Positions 33,457-45,119 of a stretch of DNA of 64,000 bases are shown one piece after another. The translations under genes and the position numbers were made by a program. The DNA is taken from the NCBI RefSeq assembly GCF_001646665.1, contig NZ_LWBU01000011.1, positions 1 through 64,000 of the forward strand. The letters are read 5' to 3'. This DNA is from Streptomyces noursei. Its GTDB lineage: Bacteria; Actinomycetota; Actinomycetes; Streptomycetales; Streptomycetaceae. Positions within the stretch are counted from its first letter, which is position 1. Each line of letters opens with the position of its first letter. Under the pieces are notes generated by a model. The model did no database searches. It was not told where the DNA came from and worked only from the letters and a program-made list of their open reading frames with translations.

Positions 33457-34032
33457 GTGCTTCTCTCAGACAAGGACATCCGGGCCGAGATCGACGCCGG
33501 ACGGGTACGCATCGACCCGTACGACGACTCCATGGTGCAGCCCTCGAGCATCGACGTGCGGCTGGACCGCTACTTCCGGGTGTTCGAGAACCACCGCTAC
33601 CCGCACATCGACCCCGCGGTCGAGCAGGCGGACCTGACGCGGCTGGTCGAGCCGGAGGGGGACGAGGCGTTCATCCTGCACCCCGGCGAGTTCGTGCTGG
33701 CCTCGACGTACGAGGTCATCTCGCTCCCCGACGACCTGGCCTCGCGCCTGGAGGGCAAGAGCTCCCTCGGCCGGCTCGGTCTGGTGACGCACTCGACCGC
33801 CGGGTTCATCGACCCCGGTTTCTCCGGGCACGTGACGCTCGAGCTGTCGAACCTCGCCACGCTGCCGATCAAGCTCTGGCCGGGCATGAAGATCGGGCAG
33901 CTGTGCATGTTCCGGCTCAGCTCGCCGGCCGAGTTCCCGTACGGGAGTGAGCGCTACGGATCGCGGTACCAGGGACAGCGGGGGCCGACCGCCTCGCGGT
34001 CCTTCCAGAACTTCCATCGGACGCAGGTGTGA
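33457..34032 (+). CDS. dcd: dCTP deaminase
   Basis: The 191-residue product starts at GTG 33457 ([15 protein letters not shown]). It deaminates dCTP to dUTP, feeding dTMP synthesis. Family landmarks are [17 protein letters not shown], the [10 protein letters not shown] strand, [19 protein letters not shown] with the catalytic Glu region nearby, and [13 protein letters not shown]. Length is normal for the trimeric enzyme. Its stop overlaps or adjoins the phosphoribosyltransferase start, so both are probably one operon of nucleotide metabolism. Confidence 0.97.
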   Translation: MLLSDKDIRAEIDAGRVRIDPYDDSMVQPSSIDVRLDRYFRVFENHRYPHIDPAVEQADLTRLVEPEGDEAFILHPGEFVLASTYEVISLPDDLASRLEGKSSLGRLGLVTHSTAGFIDPGFSGHVTLELSNLATLPIKLWPGMKIGQLCMFRLSSPAEFPYGSERYGSRYQGQRGPTASRSFQNFHRTQV

Positions 34033-34034
34033 GC

Positions 34035-34532
34035 ATGAGTGACGTACGGGAGAACCTGACCTACGAGAAGTTCGGCTCCGCCATCCGCGAGCTCGCGCAG
34101 ACCATCGCGGACGACGGCTACGAGCCCGACATCGTGCTCAGCATCGCCCGCGGCGGCGTCTTCGTGGCGGGCGGGCTGGCGTACGCGCTGGACTGCAAGA
34201 ACATCCACCTGGTGAACGTCGAGTTCTACACCGGCGTCGGCACCACGCTGGAGATGCCGGTCATGCTGGCGCCGGTGCCGAACGTGATCGACTTCAGCGA
34301 CAAGAAGGTGCTGATCGCCGACGACGTCGCCGACACCGGCAAGACCCTCAAGCTGGTCCACGACTTCTGCCTCGGCGCGGTCGCCGAGGTCCGCAGCGCG
34401 GTGATCTACGAGAAGTCCCACTCGCTCGTGAAGTGCGAGTACGTGTGGAAGAAGACCGACGAGTGGATCAACTTCCCCTGGAGCGTCGAGCCGCCCGTGG
34501 TGCGGCGCGAGGGCCAGGTCCTCGACGCCTGA
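34035..34532 (+). CDS. Phosphoribosyltransferase
   Basis: ATG 34035 is five bases after AGGTGT; a GTG at 34029 overlaps the dcd stop. The 165-residue product has the type I PRTase fold: IVLSIARGGVFVAGGLAYAL and the PRPP loop VLIADDVADTGKTLK. It resembles hypoxanthine/xanthine-guanine type enzymes, but the base specificity hood is not decisive. Operon with dcd fits a purine salvage role. A clear terminator follows at 34575. Confidence 0.88.
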   Translation: MSDVRENLTYEKFGSAIRELAQTIADDGYEPDIVLSIARGGVFVAGGLAYALDCKNIHLVNVEFYTGVGTTLEMPVMLAPVPNVIDFSDKKVLIADDVADTGKTLKLVHDFCLGAVAEVRSAVIYEKSHSLVKCEYVWKKTDEWINFPWSVEPPVVRREGQVLDA

Positions 34533-34574
34533 GCCGCGCGGACGTGCGCGAGAACGACGTGCGCGAGAACCACG

Positions 34575-34606
34575 AGAAGGGCCCCCGCCGGTGCGGGGGC
34601 CCTTCT
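34575..34606 (+). terminator. Terminator of the dcd operon
   Basis: AGAAGGGCCCCCGC and GCGGGGGCCCTTCT are perfect 14-base arms around a four-base loop. It lies between the ends of the convergent PRTase and Yip1 genes. Confidence 0.85.
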
Positions 34607-34632
34607 GCCGTGCGTGTGTCCGGCCGGCGGAC

Positions 34633-35577
34633 TCAGATGGTGCCCAGCTTGATCAGCGACAGCAGCGCCACCAGCTGGATCGCCGACGCGCCCAGGGCCT
34701 TCGGCCAGGGCAGGTCGTGGGACTTGCTGACCATCGACGTGAACAGCGCTCCGGCGGCGAGCCAGGACAGCCAGCCGATGACCTGGACGAGGGTGTTCTC
34801 GCCGCCCAGGAAGAGGGCGAAGACCAGGCGCGGCGCGTCGGTCATCGACATGATCAGCATCGAGAGGCCGATCGTGGGCTGCCAGGCCCCGTCGCCGCCC
34901 AGCTGGCGCGCCAGGGTGTGCGTCACGGCGCCGAGGATGGCGCCGCCGACGACGAACATGACGCCGGTGAGGAGGACCGACGGGATCGCCGTGGAGAGGG
35001 TGGCGTTGATCGTCTCCTCGCGGGCCTGGTCGAAGCCGAACAGGGCGAGCAGGCCGTAGAGGAACGTGACCACCAGCGCCGGACCCCACACGGCGTGGTC
35101 GCGCATCTGCCAGAACGTCGGGCCGGGGCGCATCACGATGCCGCTGAGCAGCTGCTTCCAGTGCAGGCGCGGGCCTGCCGGGGCGGCGGGGGCGCCGGAC
35201 TGGTAGGTGGCGCCGTCGCCGTACGCGTCGGGTCCGGCGGCGTACGCCTCGTCGTGGATGCTGAACGCCCGGGTGTGGCCCGGGTTGTTCGCCGCGTACG
35301 GGTCGTGCGGAGGAGCGGCCTGCCCGTGCGGTGCGTGCCCGTGCGGTGGGTGGCCCTGCGGGGCGTGCCCTTGCGCGTAGGGGTCGCCGAAGTACTCCGG
35401 CTCTCCGTACGGCTGTTGCCCCTGGGGCTGCCCGTGGTGCTGCCCCTGGGGCCCCTGGTGCCACTGCTGCTGCGGGCCCGCGTACGGGGGCGGCGCCGAG
35501 GCGCCGCCGTAGGGCGCCTGCTGCCGTTGTTGCGGGGTGCGGTTGTCCCGGCCGCGTCCGATCCTGAATCCAGCCAC
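34633..35577 (-). CDS. Yip1-family membrane protein with Pro/Gln/His-rich N-terminal region
   Basis: I start it at GTG 35577 (VAGFRIGRGRDNRTPQQ); longer frames add Pro/Arg-rich sequence. Of 314 residues, the first 140 are low complexity (HGQPQGQQPYGEPE, GHAPHGHA repeats). The rest has about five membrane helices (ALVVTFLYGLLALFGF, VLLTGVMFVVGGAI, LGASAIQLVALLSLIKLG) in the Yip1 pattern. The role in bacteria is unknown; it is usually next to dcd in Streptomyces. Confidence 0.8.
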   Translation of the reverse strand: MAGFRIGRGRDNRTPQQRQQAPYGGASAPPPYAGPQQQWHQGPQGQHHGQPQGQQPYGEPEYFGDPYAQGHAPQGHPPHGHAPHGQAAPPHDPYAANNPGHTRAFSIHDEAYAAGPDAYGDGATYQSGAPAAPAGPRLHWKQLLSGIVMRPGPTFWQMRDHAVWGPALVVTFLYGLLALFGFDQAREETINATLSTAIPSVLLTGVMFVVGGAILGAVTHTLARQLGGDGAWQPTIGLSMLIMSMTDAPRLVFALFLGGENTLVQVIGWLSWLAAGALFTSMVSKSHDLPWPKALGASAIQLVALLSLIKLGTI

Positions 35578-35790
35578 GTCATCGAACGTACCCGGTCCCG
35601 CCGTGTCCGGTGGACGGGCCCGGGAACGAGGGGCTCCTTTGCTGCCGAGCTGTGACATCCCCTAAGGGTCGGAATCGTGGATCGGTGACCGGCTTGCCCG
35701 CGTATGCGGAGGTGTGTCTGGCATGTACGGGCATGTGGGGAGCGGCCCCCGGCCCCGGCGCACGGCCCCGACCCCGGCCGGGGGAAAACG

Positions 35791-35832
35791 GAGCGGCCGG
35801 ACCCGTCCCCTCGGGGACAGGTCCGGCCGCTC
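35791..35832. terminator. Terminator hairpin after the Fe-S oxidoreductase gene
   Basis: Arms GAGCGGCCGGACC and GGTCCGGCCGCTC pair perfectly, with an inner TCCCC/GGGGA stem. It follows the minus-strand gene by 39 bases. Confidence 0.8.
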
Positions 35833-35870
35833 CCGCCGTGCCCGTACGGCGACGGGCTGACGACGGCGGA

Positions 35871-38132
35871 CTACTTCACCGGCTCCGGCTCGGTGTCCGT
35901 CTCCTCCGCCGGGGTCGGCTCCACCGGCTTCTTGACGGAGTCCAGCAGCAGCTGGGCCACGTCGACGACCTGGAGGCTCTCCTTGGCCTTGCCGTCGTTC
36001 TTCTTGCCGTTCACGGAGTCCGTGAGCATCACGAGGCAGAAGGGGCAGGCGGTGGAGACGATGTCCGGGTTGAGGGACAGCGCCTCGTCGACGCGCTCGG
36101 TGTTGATGCGCTTGCCGATCCGCTCCTCCATCCACATCCGCGCGCCGCCGGCGCCGCAGCAGAAGCCCCGCTCCTTGTGGCGGTGCATCTCCTGCTGGCG
36201 CAGGCCCGGGACGGCCGACATGATCTCGCGCGGCGGCGTGTAGACCTTGTTGTGGCGGCCCAGGTAGCACGGGTCGTGGTACGTGATGAGGCCGTCGACC
36301 GGCGTCACCGGGAGCAGCTTGCCCTCGTCGATGAGGTGCTGGAGCAGCTGCGTGTGGTGGATGACCTCGAACTCGCCGCCCAGCTGCGGGTACTCGTTCG
36401 CGATGGTGTTGAAGCAGTGCGGGCAGGTCGCGACGATCTTCTTCGCGGCCTTGGGCTTCTTGGTGGACTCGTCCTCGTCGTCCTCGCCGAACGCCATGTT
36501 CAGCATGGCGACGTTCTCCTGGCCGAGCTGCTGGAACAGCGGCTCGTTGCCCAGGCGGCGGGCGGAGTCACCGGTGCACTTCTCGTCGCCGCCCATGATC
36601 GCGAACTTGACGCCCGCCATGTGCAGCAGCTCCGCGAAGGCCTTGGTGGTCTTCTTGGCCCGGTCCTCCAGGGCGCCGGCGCAGCCGACCCAGTACAGGT
36701 AGTCGACCTCGGAGAGGTCCTCGACGTCCTTGCCGACGATGGGGACCTCGAAGTCGACCTCCTTGGTCCACTCCACGCGCTGCTTCTTGGCCAGACCCCA
36801 GGGGTTGCCCTTCTTCTCCAGGTTCTTGAGCATCGTGCCCGCCTCGGACGGGAACGCGGACTCGATCATCACCTGGTAGCGCCGCATGTCGACGATGTGG
36901 TCGACGTGCTCGATGTCGACCGGGCACTGCTCCACGCACGCGCCGCAGGTGGTGCAGGACCACAGCACGTCGGGGTCGATGACGCCGTTCTCCTCCAGCG
37001 TGCCGATCAGCGGGCGCTCGGCCTCGGCGAGGGCGGCCGCGGGGACGTCCTTGAGGGCCTCCTCGGAGGCCTTCTCGTCGCCCTCCATCGTCTTGCCGCC
37101 ACCGGCGAGCAGGTACGGCGCCTTGGCGTGCGCGTGGTCGCGCAGCGACATGATCAGCAGCTTGGGGGAGAGCGGCTTGCCCGTGTTCCAGGCGGGGCAC
37201 TGCGACTGGCAGCGGCCGCACTCGGTGCAGGTGGAGAAGTCGAGGAGGCCCTTCCAGGAGAAGTGCTCGACCTGGGAGACGCCGTAGACGTCGTCCTCGC
37301 CCGGGTCCTCGAAGTCGATCGCCTTGCCGCCCGAGGTCATCGGCTGGAGCGCGCCCAGGGCGGTCCCGCCGGTGGCGTCGCGCTTGAACCAGATGTTCGG
37401 GAACGCCAGGAAGCGGTGCCAGGCCACACCCATGTTGGTGTTGAGCGACACCGTGATCATCCAGATCATGGTGGTGCTCAGCTTGATCATGGCGAAGAGG
37501 TAGACCAGGTTCTGCAGCGCGCCCACGCTCAGCCCCTTGAGGGCGAGGACCAGCGGGTACGAGGCGAAGTACGCGGCCTCGTAGTGGTCGACGTGGTGCA
37601 GGGCGCCCTCGAGGCCGCGCAGGACGTAGATCGCGAGGCCGATGGTGAGGATGACGTACTCGACGAAGTACGCCTGGCCCATCTTCGAGCCGGCGAACCG
37701 GGACTTGCGGCCGGGGCGGGACGGCAGGTTCAGCAGCCGGATGACGATCAGCGCGGCGATGCCGAGGGTGGTCATCGCGCCGATGAACTCGATGTACAGC
37801 TCGTACGGCAGGAAGCCGCCGAGCAGCGGCAGCGTCCAGTCGGCCTGGAACAGCTGGCCGTACGCGGTGATGATCGTCGGGGGCAGCGTCAGGAAGCCGA
37901 CGGCCACGAACCAGTGGGCGAAGCCGACGATGCCCCACCGGTTCATCCGCGTGTGACCGAGGAACTCCCTGACCAGGGTGACGCTGCGCTGGTAGGGGTT
38001 GTCGGTCCGGGTGCCGGCGGGGACCGGCTGGCCCAGCTTGAAGTGGCGGACGAACTGGCCGATGGCGCGGGCGAGCAGCGCAACGCCGACCACGGTCAGG
38101 GTCAGCGACACAATGATCGCGGCGAGTTGCAT
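35871..38132 (-). CDS. Membrane Fe-S oxidoreductase, EtfD/heterodisulfide-reductase-like
   Basis: The 753-residue protein begins with about six membrane helices (residues 1-235) of the NarI/HdrE type, likely carrying haem b. Two 4Fe-4S sites follow, CTECGRCQSQCP near residue 300 and CTTCGACVEQCP near 390, then CCG-type cysteine-rich domains (TCPHCFNT, YHDPCYLGRH near 618, GFCCGAGGARM near 655). This is the layout of mycobacterial Rv0338c (EtfD), which passes electrons from electron-transfer flavoprotein to the membrane quinone pool in fatty-acid oxidation. Location near dnaK in both genera supports orthology; that comparison is from memory. Confidence 0.88.
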   Translation of the reverse strand: MQLAAIIVSLTLTVVGVALLARAIGQFVRHFKLGQPVPAGTRTDNPYQRSVTLVREFLGHTRMNRWGIVGFAHWFVAVGFLTLPPTIITAYGQLFQADWTLPLLGGFLPYELYIEFIGAMTTLGIAALIVIRLLNLPSRPGRKSRFAGSKMGQAYFVEYVILTIGLAIYVLRGLEGALHHVDHYEAAYFASYPLVLALKGLSVGALQNLVYLFAMIKLSTTMIWMITVSLNTNMGVAWHRFLAFPNIWFKRDATGGTALGALQPMTSGGKAIDFEDPGEDDVYGVSQVEHFSWKGLLDFSTCTECGRCQSQCPAWNTGKPLSPKLLIMSLRDHAHAKAPYLLAGGGKTMEGDEKASEEALKDVPAAALAEAERPLIGTLEENGVIDPDVLWSCTTCGACVEQCPVDIEHVDHIVDMRRYQVMIESAFPSEAGTMLKNLEKKGNPWGLAKKQRVEWTKEVDFEVPIVGKDVEDLSEVDYLYWVGCAGALEDRAKKTTKAFAELLHMAGVKFAIMGGDEKCTGDSARRLGNEPLFQQLGQENVAMLNMAFGEDDEDESTKKPKAAKKIVATCPHCFNTIANEYPQLGGEFEVIHHTQLLQHLIDEGKLLPVTPVDGLITYHDPCYLGRHNKVYTPPREIMSAVPGLRQQEMHRHKERGFCCGAGGARMWMEERIGKRINTERVDEALSLNPDIVSTACPFCLVMLTDSVNGKKNDGKAKESLQVVDVAQLLLDSVKKPVEPTPAEETDTEPEPVK

Positions 38133-38218
38133 GGAGGCTCCTCGGGCCTGCGAGGGTGGGAGGGCTTAGGCACTACTACTAAGCGGTAACTTATTCAGTC
38201 CGTGCTGAGCGTACCCAC

Positions 38219-38743
38219 TTATTCCGCCGCACTGTAGCCGCGCAGGCGGTGATCTGCGTCGCTCAGGTGAGCCTGACCGGGCACGGTCCGCAACGTGCGG
38301 AGCAGCAGCGCGAGGTCCAGGCCGATCCACTCGTGCTCCACGTAGTGCTGGTCGAGGAGCAGCGGCTCGTCCCAGGGCAGGGCGGAGCCCCGCCGGACCT
38401 GGGCCAGCCCCGTGAGGCCCGGCTTGACGCTCCGGCGCCAGGGGGCGGCGGCCGCGGGGTCGCCGGGGGGCAGCGGCGCCGGGCCGACCAGGGACATCTC
38501 GCCGCGCACGACGTGGGGCAGGCGGGAGAGCACGTCGATGCGGAAGCGGCGCACGGGCAGGTGGCGCAGGGTGAAGGGGCGCCCGCCCAGGCCGGTCACC
38601 GTCTCGGTCGCGAACACGCCGCCGGGCGGCCGTCTCGCGGCCGTGGCGACGGCGGCGGCGAGCAGCAGCGGGGCCGTGAGGGCGAGCAGGGCGGAGCCGA
38701 GGGCCAGATCGAGGACGCGCTTGGGGTGGGGGGAGGGGCGCAT
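38219..38743 (-). CDS. Bacterial sugar transferase-like protein
   Basis: The 174-residue product, starting at ATG 38743, has one N-terminal membrane helix (LGSALLALTAPLLLAAAVAT). The remainder resembles the polyprenyl-phosphate sugar-1-phosphate transferase domain (PF02397): VLSRLPHVVRGEMSLVGPAP and RRSVKPGLTGLAQV. Family enzymes start assembly of polysaccharides on a lipid carrier. It is short but keeps the catalytic core; some basic residues of the helix region differ from consensus. No other polysaccharide genes adjoin. Confidence 0.75.
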   Translation of the reverse strand: MRPSPHPKRVLDLALGSALLALTAPLLLAAAVATAARRPPGGVFATETVTGLGGRPFTLRHLPVRRFRIDVLSRLPHVVRGEMSLVGPAPLPPGDPAAAAPWRRSVKPGLTGLAQVRRGSALPWDEPLLLDQHYVEHEWIGLDLALLLRTLRTVPGQAHLSDADHRLRGYSAAE

Positions 38744-38905
38744 GGGACACACACCTGATGAATTGCGACGAATGCGGCTTTTGTTTCGTTGTTTGCACGA
38801 TCGCACGGTTGTGTGTGAGGTGGTAGTGGTTCGGGGTATGCGGCGGGTCGGGGGTCGCACCGCCCCGCCCGCCGCATGCGTACTGCCATGCCTTCGTCCA
38901 GCGAA

Positions 38906-38926
38906 GTTGAGCGCGGTCGGCTCAAC
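38906..38926. promoter_or_regulatory. HspR-type inverted repeat (HAIR), distal
   Basis: GTTGAGC-N7-GCTCAAC is a perfect 7-7-7 inverted repeat and matches the HspR operator CTTGAGT-N7-ACTCAAG at 10 of 14 arm positions. It lies 92 bases before the dnaK start. Confidence 0.8.
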
Positions 38927-38930
38927 TCTG

Positions 38931-41522
<2,592 letters not shown>

Positions 41523-41555
41523 CGCGTTGAGCGGTAACCGGAAGGAGGGACGTCG

Positions 41556-42746
41556 ATGAGCACGAAGGACTTCGTGGAGAAGGACTACTACAAGGTTCTC
41601 GGCGTCCCCAAGGACGCCACCGAGGCCGAGATCAAGAAGGCGTACCGGAAGCTCGCGCGCGAGTTCCACCCGGACGCCAACAAGGGTGACGCGGGCGCGG
41701 AGGCGCGCTTCAAGGAGATCTCCGAGGCGAACGACGTCCTCGGCGACCCCAAGAAGCGCAAGGAGTACGACGACGCCCGCGCCCTCTTCGGCAACGGCGG
41801 CTTCCGCGCCGGTCCCGGCGGTGGCGCCGGCGGCACGTTCAACTTCGACCTGGGCGACCTCTTCGGGGGCGCCCAGGGCGGTGCCGGCGGAGCCGGCGGG
41901 GCCGGCGGCTTCGGCGGCGGCCTCGGGGACGTGTTCGGCGGCCTGTTCAACCGGGGCGGCGGCGCGGGCACGCGCACCCAGCCGCGCCGGGGTCAGGACA
42001 TCGAGTCCGAGGTGACGCTCAGCTTCACCGAGGCGGTCGACGGGGCCACGGTCCCGCTGCGGATGTCCAGCCAGCAGCCCTGCAAGGCCTGTTCGGGCAC
42101 CGGCGACAAGAACGGCACGCCCCGCGTGTGCCCGACCTGCGTCGGCACCGGGCAGGTCTCGCGCGGCGGCAGCGGCTCCTTCTCGCTGACCGACCCGTGC
42201 GTGGACTGCAAGGGCCGCGGGCTCATCGCCCAGGACCCGTGCGAGGTCTGCCACGGCAGCGGCCGCGCCAAGTCGTCCCGCACCATGCAGGTCCGCATCC
42301 CCGCGGGCGTCTCCGACGGGCAGCGCATCCGGCTGCGCGGCAAGGGCGCGCCCGGCGAGCGCGGCGGACCGGCCGGCGACCTGTACGTGGTGGTGCACGT
42401 CGGCGCCCACCCGGTCTTCGGCCGCAAGGGCGACAACCTGACCGTGACGGTGCCCGTCACGTTCGACGAGGCGGCGCTCGGCGGCGAGATCAGGGTGCCC
42501 ACCCTCGGCGGGCCCGCCGTCACGCTGAAGATCCCGGCCGGGACGCCCAACGGCCGGACCATGCGCGCCCGCGGCAAGGGGGCGGTCCGCAAGGACGGCA
42601 CGCGCGGGGACCTGCTCGTCACCGTCGAGGTGGCCGTGCCCAAGGACCTGGGCGACAAGGCGCGCGAGGCGCTCGAAACGTACCGGGAGGCCATGGCGGG
42701 TGAGGACCCGCGGGCCGAGCTGTTCCAGGCCGCGAAGGGGGCTTGA
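41556..42746 (+). CDS. dnaJ: Co-chaperone DnaJ
   Basis: The 396-residue protein has a J domain with the HPD motif in REFHPDANKGD near residue 38, a Gly/Phe-rich linker and four zinc motifs: CKACSGTGD, CPTCVGTGQ, CVDCKGRG and CEVCHGSGR. The C-terminal substrate domain follows. It starts at ATG 41556 behind GAAGGAGGGACGTCG. It stimulates DnaK ATPase and delivers substrates. Confidence 0.98.
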   Translation: MSTKDFVEKDYYKVLGVPKDATEAEIKKAYRKLAREFHPDANKGDAGAEARFKEISEANDVLGDPKKRKEYDDARALFGNGGFRAGPGGGAGGTFNFDLGDLFGGAQGGAGGAGGAGGFGGGLGDVFGGLFNRGGGAGTRTQPRRGQDIESEVTLSFTEAVDGATVPLRMSSQQPCKACSGTGDKNGTPRVCPTCVGTGQVSRGGSGSFSLTDPCVDCKGRGLIAQDPCEVCHGSGRAKSSRTMQVRIPAGVSDGQRIRLRGKGAPGERGGPAGDLYVVVHVGAHPVFGRKGDNLTVTVPVTFDEAALGGEIRVPTLGGPAVTLKIPAGTPNGRTMRARGKGAVRKDGTRGDLLVTVEVAVPKDLGDKAREALETYREAMAGEDPRAELFQAAKGA

Positions 42747-42747
42747 G

Positions 42748-43200
42748 ATGGACGGACGCCGTCGCAATCCGTACGAGCTGACCGACGAGACACCGGTGTA
42801 CGTCATCTCGGTGGCGGCCCAGCTCAGCGGATTGCACCCGCAGACCCTGCGCCAGTACGACCGGCTGGGTCTGGTCTCCCCGGACCGTACGGCCGGGCGG
42901 GGCCGGCGCTACTCGGCGCGTGACATCGAACTGCTGCGGCAGGTGCAGCAGTTGTCCCAGGACGAGGGCATCAACCTCGCGGGGATCAAGCGGATCATCG
43001 AACTGGAGAACCAGGTCGCCGCCCTCCAGTCCCGGGTGGCCGAGCTGTCGGCGGCGGTCGAGGGCGCGGCGGCGGCGATGCGGCAGCGCGAGGCGCAGGT
43101 GCACGCCTCGTACCGGCGCGACCTCGTCCCCTACCAGGATGTGCAGCAGGCGAGCGCCCTGGTGGTGTGGCGGCCGCCCAGGCGCGGCGAGCACACCTGA
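42748..43200 (+). CDS. hspR: Heat-shock repressor HspR
   Basis: The 150-residue MerR-family regulator starts at ATG 42748, one base after the dnaJ stop codon. The helix-turn-helix region reads VYVISVAAQLSGLHPQTLRQ and YDRLGLVSPDRTAGRGRRYS, followed by a dimer coiled coil (LENQVAALQSRVAELSAAVE). It binds the HAIR operators ahead of dnaK and clpB, with DnaK as co-repressor in S. coelicolor. Confidence 0.97.
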   Translation: MDGRRRNPYELTDETPVYVISVAAQLSGLHPQTLRQYDRLGLVSPDRTAGRGRRYSARDIELLRQVQQLSQDEGINLAGIKRIIELENQVAALQSRVAELSAAVEGAAAAMRQREAQVHASYRRDLVPYQDVQQASALVVWRPPRRGEHT

Positions 43201-43229
43201 ACCACGCGGCCCCCGTCGGGTGGCCGCCG

Positions 43230-43265
43230 CGAAGGCCCCTTCCGCACCGGCGGAGGGGGCCTTCG
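43230..43265 (+). terminator. Terminator of the dnaK operon
   Basis: CGAAGGCCCC and GGGGCCTTCG flank an inner TCCG/CGGA stem, 29 bases after hspR. Confidence 0.8.
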
Positions 43266-43294
43266 CCGTCGTACGCCCGTGCGATGATCCGCGG

Positions 43295-43975
43295 GTGCGC
43301 ATGACACGGGGAACCTCACGCGGCCGGCTGCGGGCCGGCGCCGTCCTGCTGGCCCTGGCCGCCCTCGCGGTGGGCTGCGACGACGAGACGGGCGACGCGC
43401 CGCTGCCGGAGCGGATCACGGCGAGCCCCACGTCCACGGCACCCCCCGCGGCCCCCGCACCACCCCAGGGCGCGCCCGAACCGCCCGGAGGCGGCGCCCC
43501 CGAGGCACCCGGGGCGTCCGAGGCACCCGGGGCGCGGCCCGCCGGCTGCCCGGCCTCCGGGGTGCGCGTCGAGGCGGGGACCACGGAGGCGGCGATGGGC
43601 CTGCGGGCGCTGGGGCTCGTCCTCCACAACTGCGGCGCGGAGCCGTTCCGGGTGAGCGGGTACCCGGAGGTGGCGGTGCTCGGGGAGCGCGGCGAGGCGC
43701 TGGAGGTCACGGTCCGCGAGGGGTCGAACGTCGACAGCACCGCCAGGCCGTCCACGTTCCTGCTCGCCCCGGGGCAGCGGGCGCGCGCCTCGGCGGTCTG
43801 GCGCAACACGGTGACCCGCACCGACGTCGTGGCGACGAACGGCACCCACCTGCGGGTGACCCCGGGAGCCGGCGCCGCCGCCCAGACGGTCGCCCCGGCC
43901 GACGGCGGCCCGCTGGACCTCGGCAACACCGGGACGCTGGAGGTCACGCCCTGGAAGCCGTACGACACGCCGTAG
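43295..43975 (+). CDS. DUF4232 lipoprotein
   Basis: Starts at GTG 43295 (an ATG at 43301 is also possible). The 226-residue product has a signal peptide ending in the lipobox LAVGC, a Pro/Ala-rich linker, then CPASGVRVEAGTTEAAMGLR, LGLVLHNCGAEPFRVSGYPE and WRNTVT, a DUF4232 beta-sandwich with two conserved cysteines. Surface-anchored, function unknown; common in actinobacteria. Confidence 0.8.
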   Translation: MRMTRGTSRGRLRAGAVLLALAALAVGCDDETGDAPLPERITASPTSTAPPAAPAPPQGAPEPPGGGAPEAPGASEAPGARPAGCPASGVRVEAGTTEAAMGLRALGLVLHNCGAEPFRVSGYPEVAVLGERGEALEVTVREGSNVDSTARPSTFLLAPGQRARASAVWRNTVTRTDVVATNGTHLRVTPGAGAAAQTVAPADGGPLDLGNTGTLEVTPWKPYDTP

Positions 43976-44009
43976 CTCCGGCGACGCGCCCGGCCGCGCC
44001 CCGCCGGGA

Positions 44010-44990
44010 TCAGTGATCCTGCTCCAGGATGCCGGACCGGGCGATCAGATAACCCAGTTGTGCGCGGCTCCCGCTGCCGAGGACGGCGGCGAGCTTGGCG
44101 ATGTGGGCGCGGCAGGTGCGGACGTTCATGCCGAGGCGGCGGGCGATCGCCTCGTCGACGTGGCCCTCGACGAGCAGCTTGGCGATGGAGCGCTGGACGC
44201 CGCTGATGCCGTCAGACTTCAGGTCGTAGGGGATCTGCTCGTTGATGGGCACGGCCAGTTGCCAGAACTGGTCGAAGACCCCGGCGAGGTAGGCGACCAG
44301 TCCGGGGTGGCGCAGCTCCAGGGCGACCTGGCGGTCGCTGCGCGCCGGTACGAAGGCGACCTCGCGGTCGACGATGATCAGCCGGTCGATGATCTGTTCC
44401 AGGGTGCGCACCTGCACCTCGGGGCCGACGTGTTCGAGGTACGTGAGCGTCAACTCGGTGTGCCGGGCGGTGTGCTGGTAGAGCGTGCGCATCCGGACGC
44501 CGCGGCCGAGGAGGGGCTTCACACGGCGCAGGGCCTCGCTCAGCGCCTGGGCGGGGCGTCCGCCGCCCGGCTGGACGGTGAGCAGTTCCTTCTCGCAGCC
44601 GGAGATGACGCGGTCCAGGGTGGCGTTGATCCGGTTGAGGCCCTCGAGCACGGTGATGGCGTGTGTGGTGGGAGCGTTCTGCGCGCTGATGGCCATGAAT
44701 GGCTCGAACGCGTCGGACAGTTCGACGGTGAGGCGTCTACGCTCCAGGATCTCGCGCTCGATGGGCTGGAGCAGTTGCGCCAGGGCCGAGGAGGGCGGGA
44801 CGGGGCGGAGCCACTGGGCGTCGTCCGGGTCCGGGTGGAGCAGCGCCAGGTCGAGCAGGCACGGCACCTCATCCGCCTCTGACCGGGGTATTCGTCCACT
44901 GCGCAAGGCGTTGGCGTAGAGCTCGGAACCCGCTTCGCACAGCTCGGTGTGGGAATGGGGGTGCCCCTGCTTGTCCCATTTCGCGCTCAT
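44010..44990 (-). CDS. LuxR-type transcriptional regulator with TrmB/PLD-like sensing region
   Basis: The 326-residue protein starts at ATG 44990 behind GGGGGTG; longer frames run into non-coding sequence. Residues 90-240 (LTVELSDAFEPFMAISAQNA, VRMRTLYQHTARHTELT, IDREVAF-like IVDREVAFVPA) resemble the PLD-like sensor of TrmB-type regulators. The C-terminal HTH reads LLVEGHVDEAIARRLGMNVR then TCRAHIAKLAAVLGSGSRAQ. Such regulators are numerous in Streptomyces. It is divergent from a secreted peptide gene, the arrangement of a regulator and its signal or target; I infer that it controls that promoter. Confidence 0.85.
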   Translation of the reverse strand: MSAKWDKQGHPHSHTELCEAGSELYANALRSGRIPRSEADEVPCLLDLALLHPDPDDAQWLRPVPPSSALAQLLQPIEREILERRRLTVELSDAFEPFMAISAQNAPTTHAITVLEGLNRINATLDRVISGCEKELLTVQPGGGRPAQALSEALRRVKPLLGRGVRMRTLYQHTARHTELTLTYLEHVGPEVQVRTLEQIIDRLIIVDREVAFVPARSDRQVALELRHPGLVAYLAGVFDQFWQLAVPINEQIPYDLKSDGISGVQRSIAKLLVEGHVDEAIARRLGMNVRTCRAHIAKLAAVLGSGSRAQLGYLIARSGILEQDH

Positions 44991-45119
44991 TCGTACACCC
45001 CCAGGCTCCTGCATCTCAGGAACATGATGCCTGTCGTAGGTGGTGGAAGCGTGGAGAGTGAGCAATCGTCGTACCCGCGGGGGTTGGAAAGAGACGTTGC
45101 CTTCAAGTGAGGTTGCTCG
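44991..45119. promoter_or_regulatory. Divergent promoter region between LuxR-type gene and peptide gene
   Basis: The 129-base spacer must hold both promoters. A short inverted repeat GCATC-N10-GATGC lies near 45013-45032. No convincing consensus promoter is visible. Confidence 0.4.
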
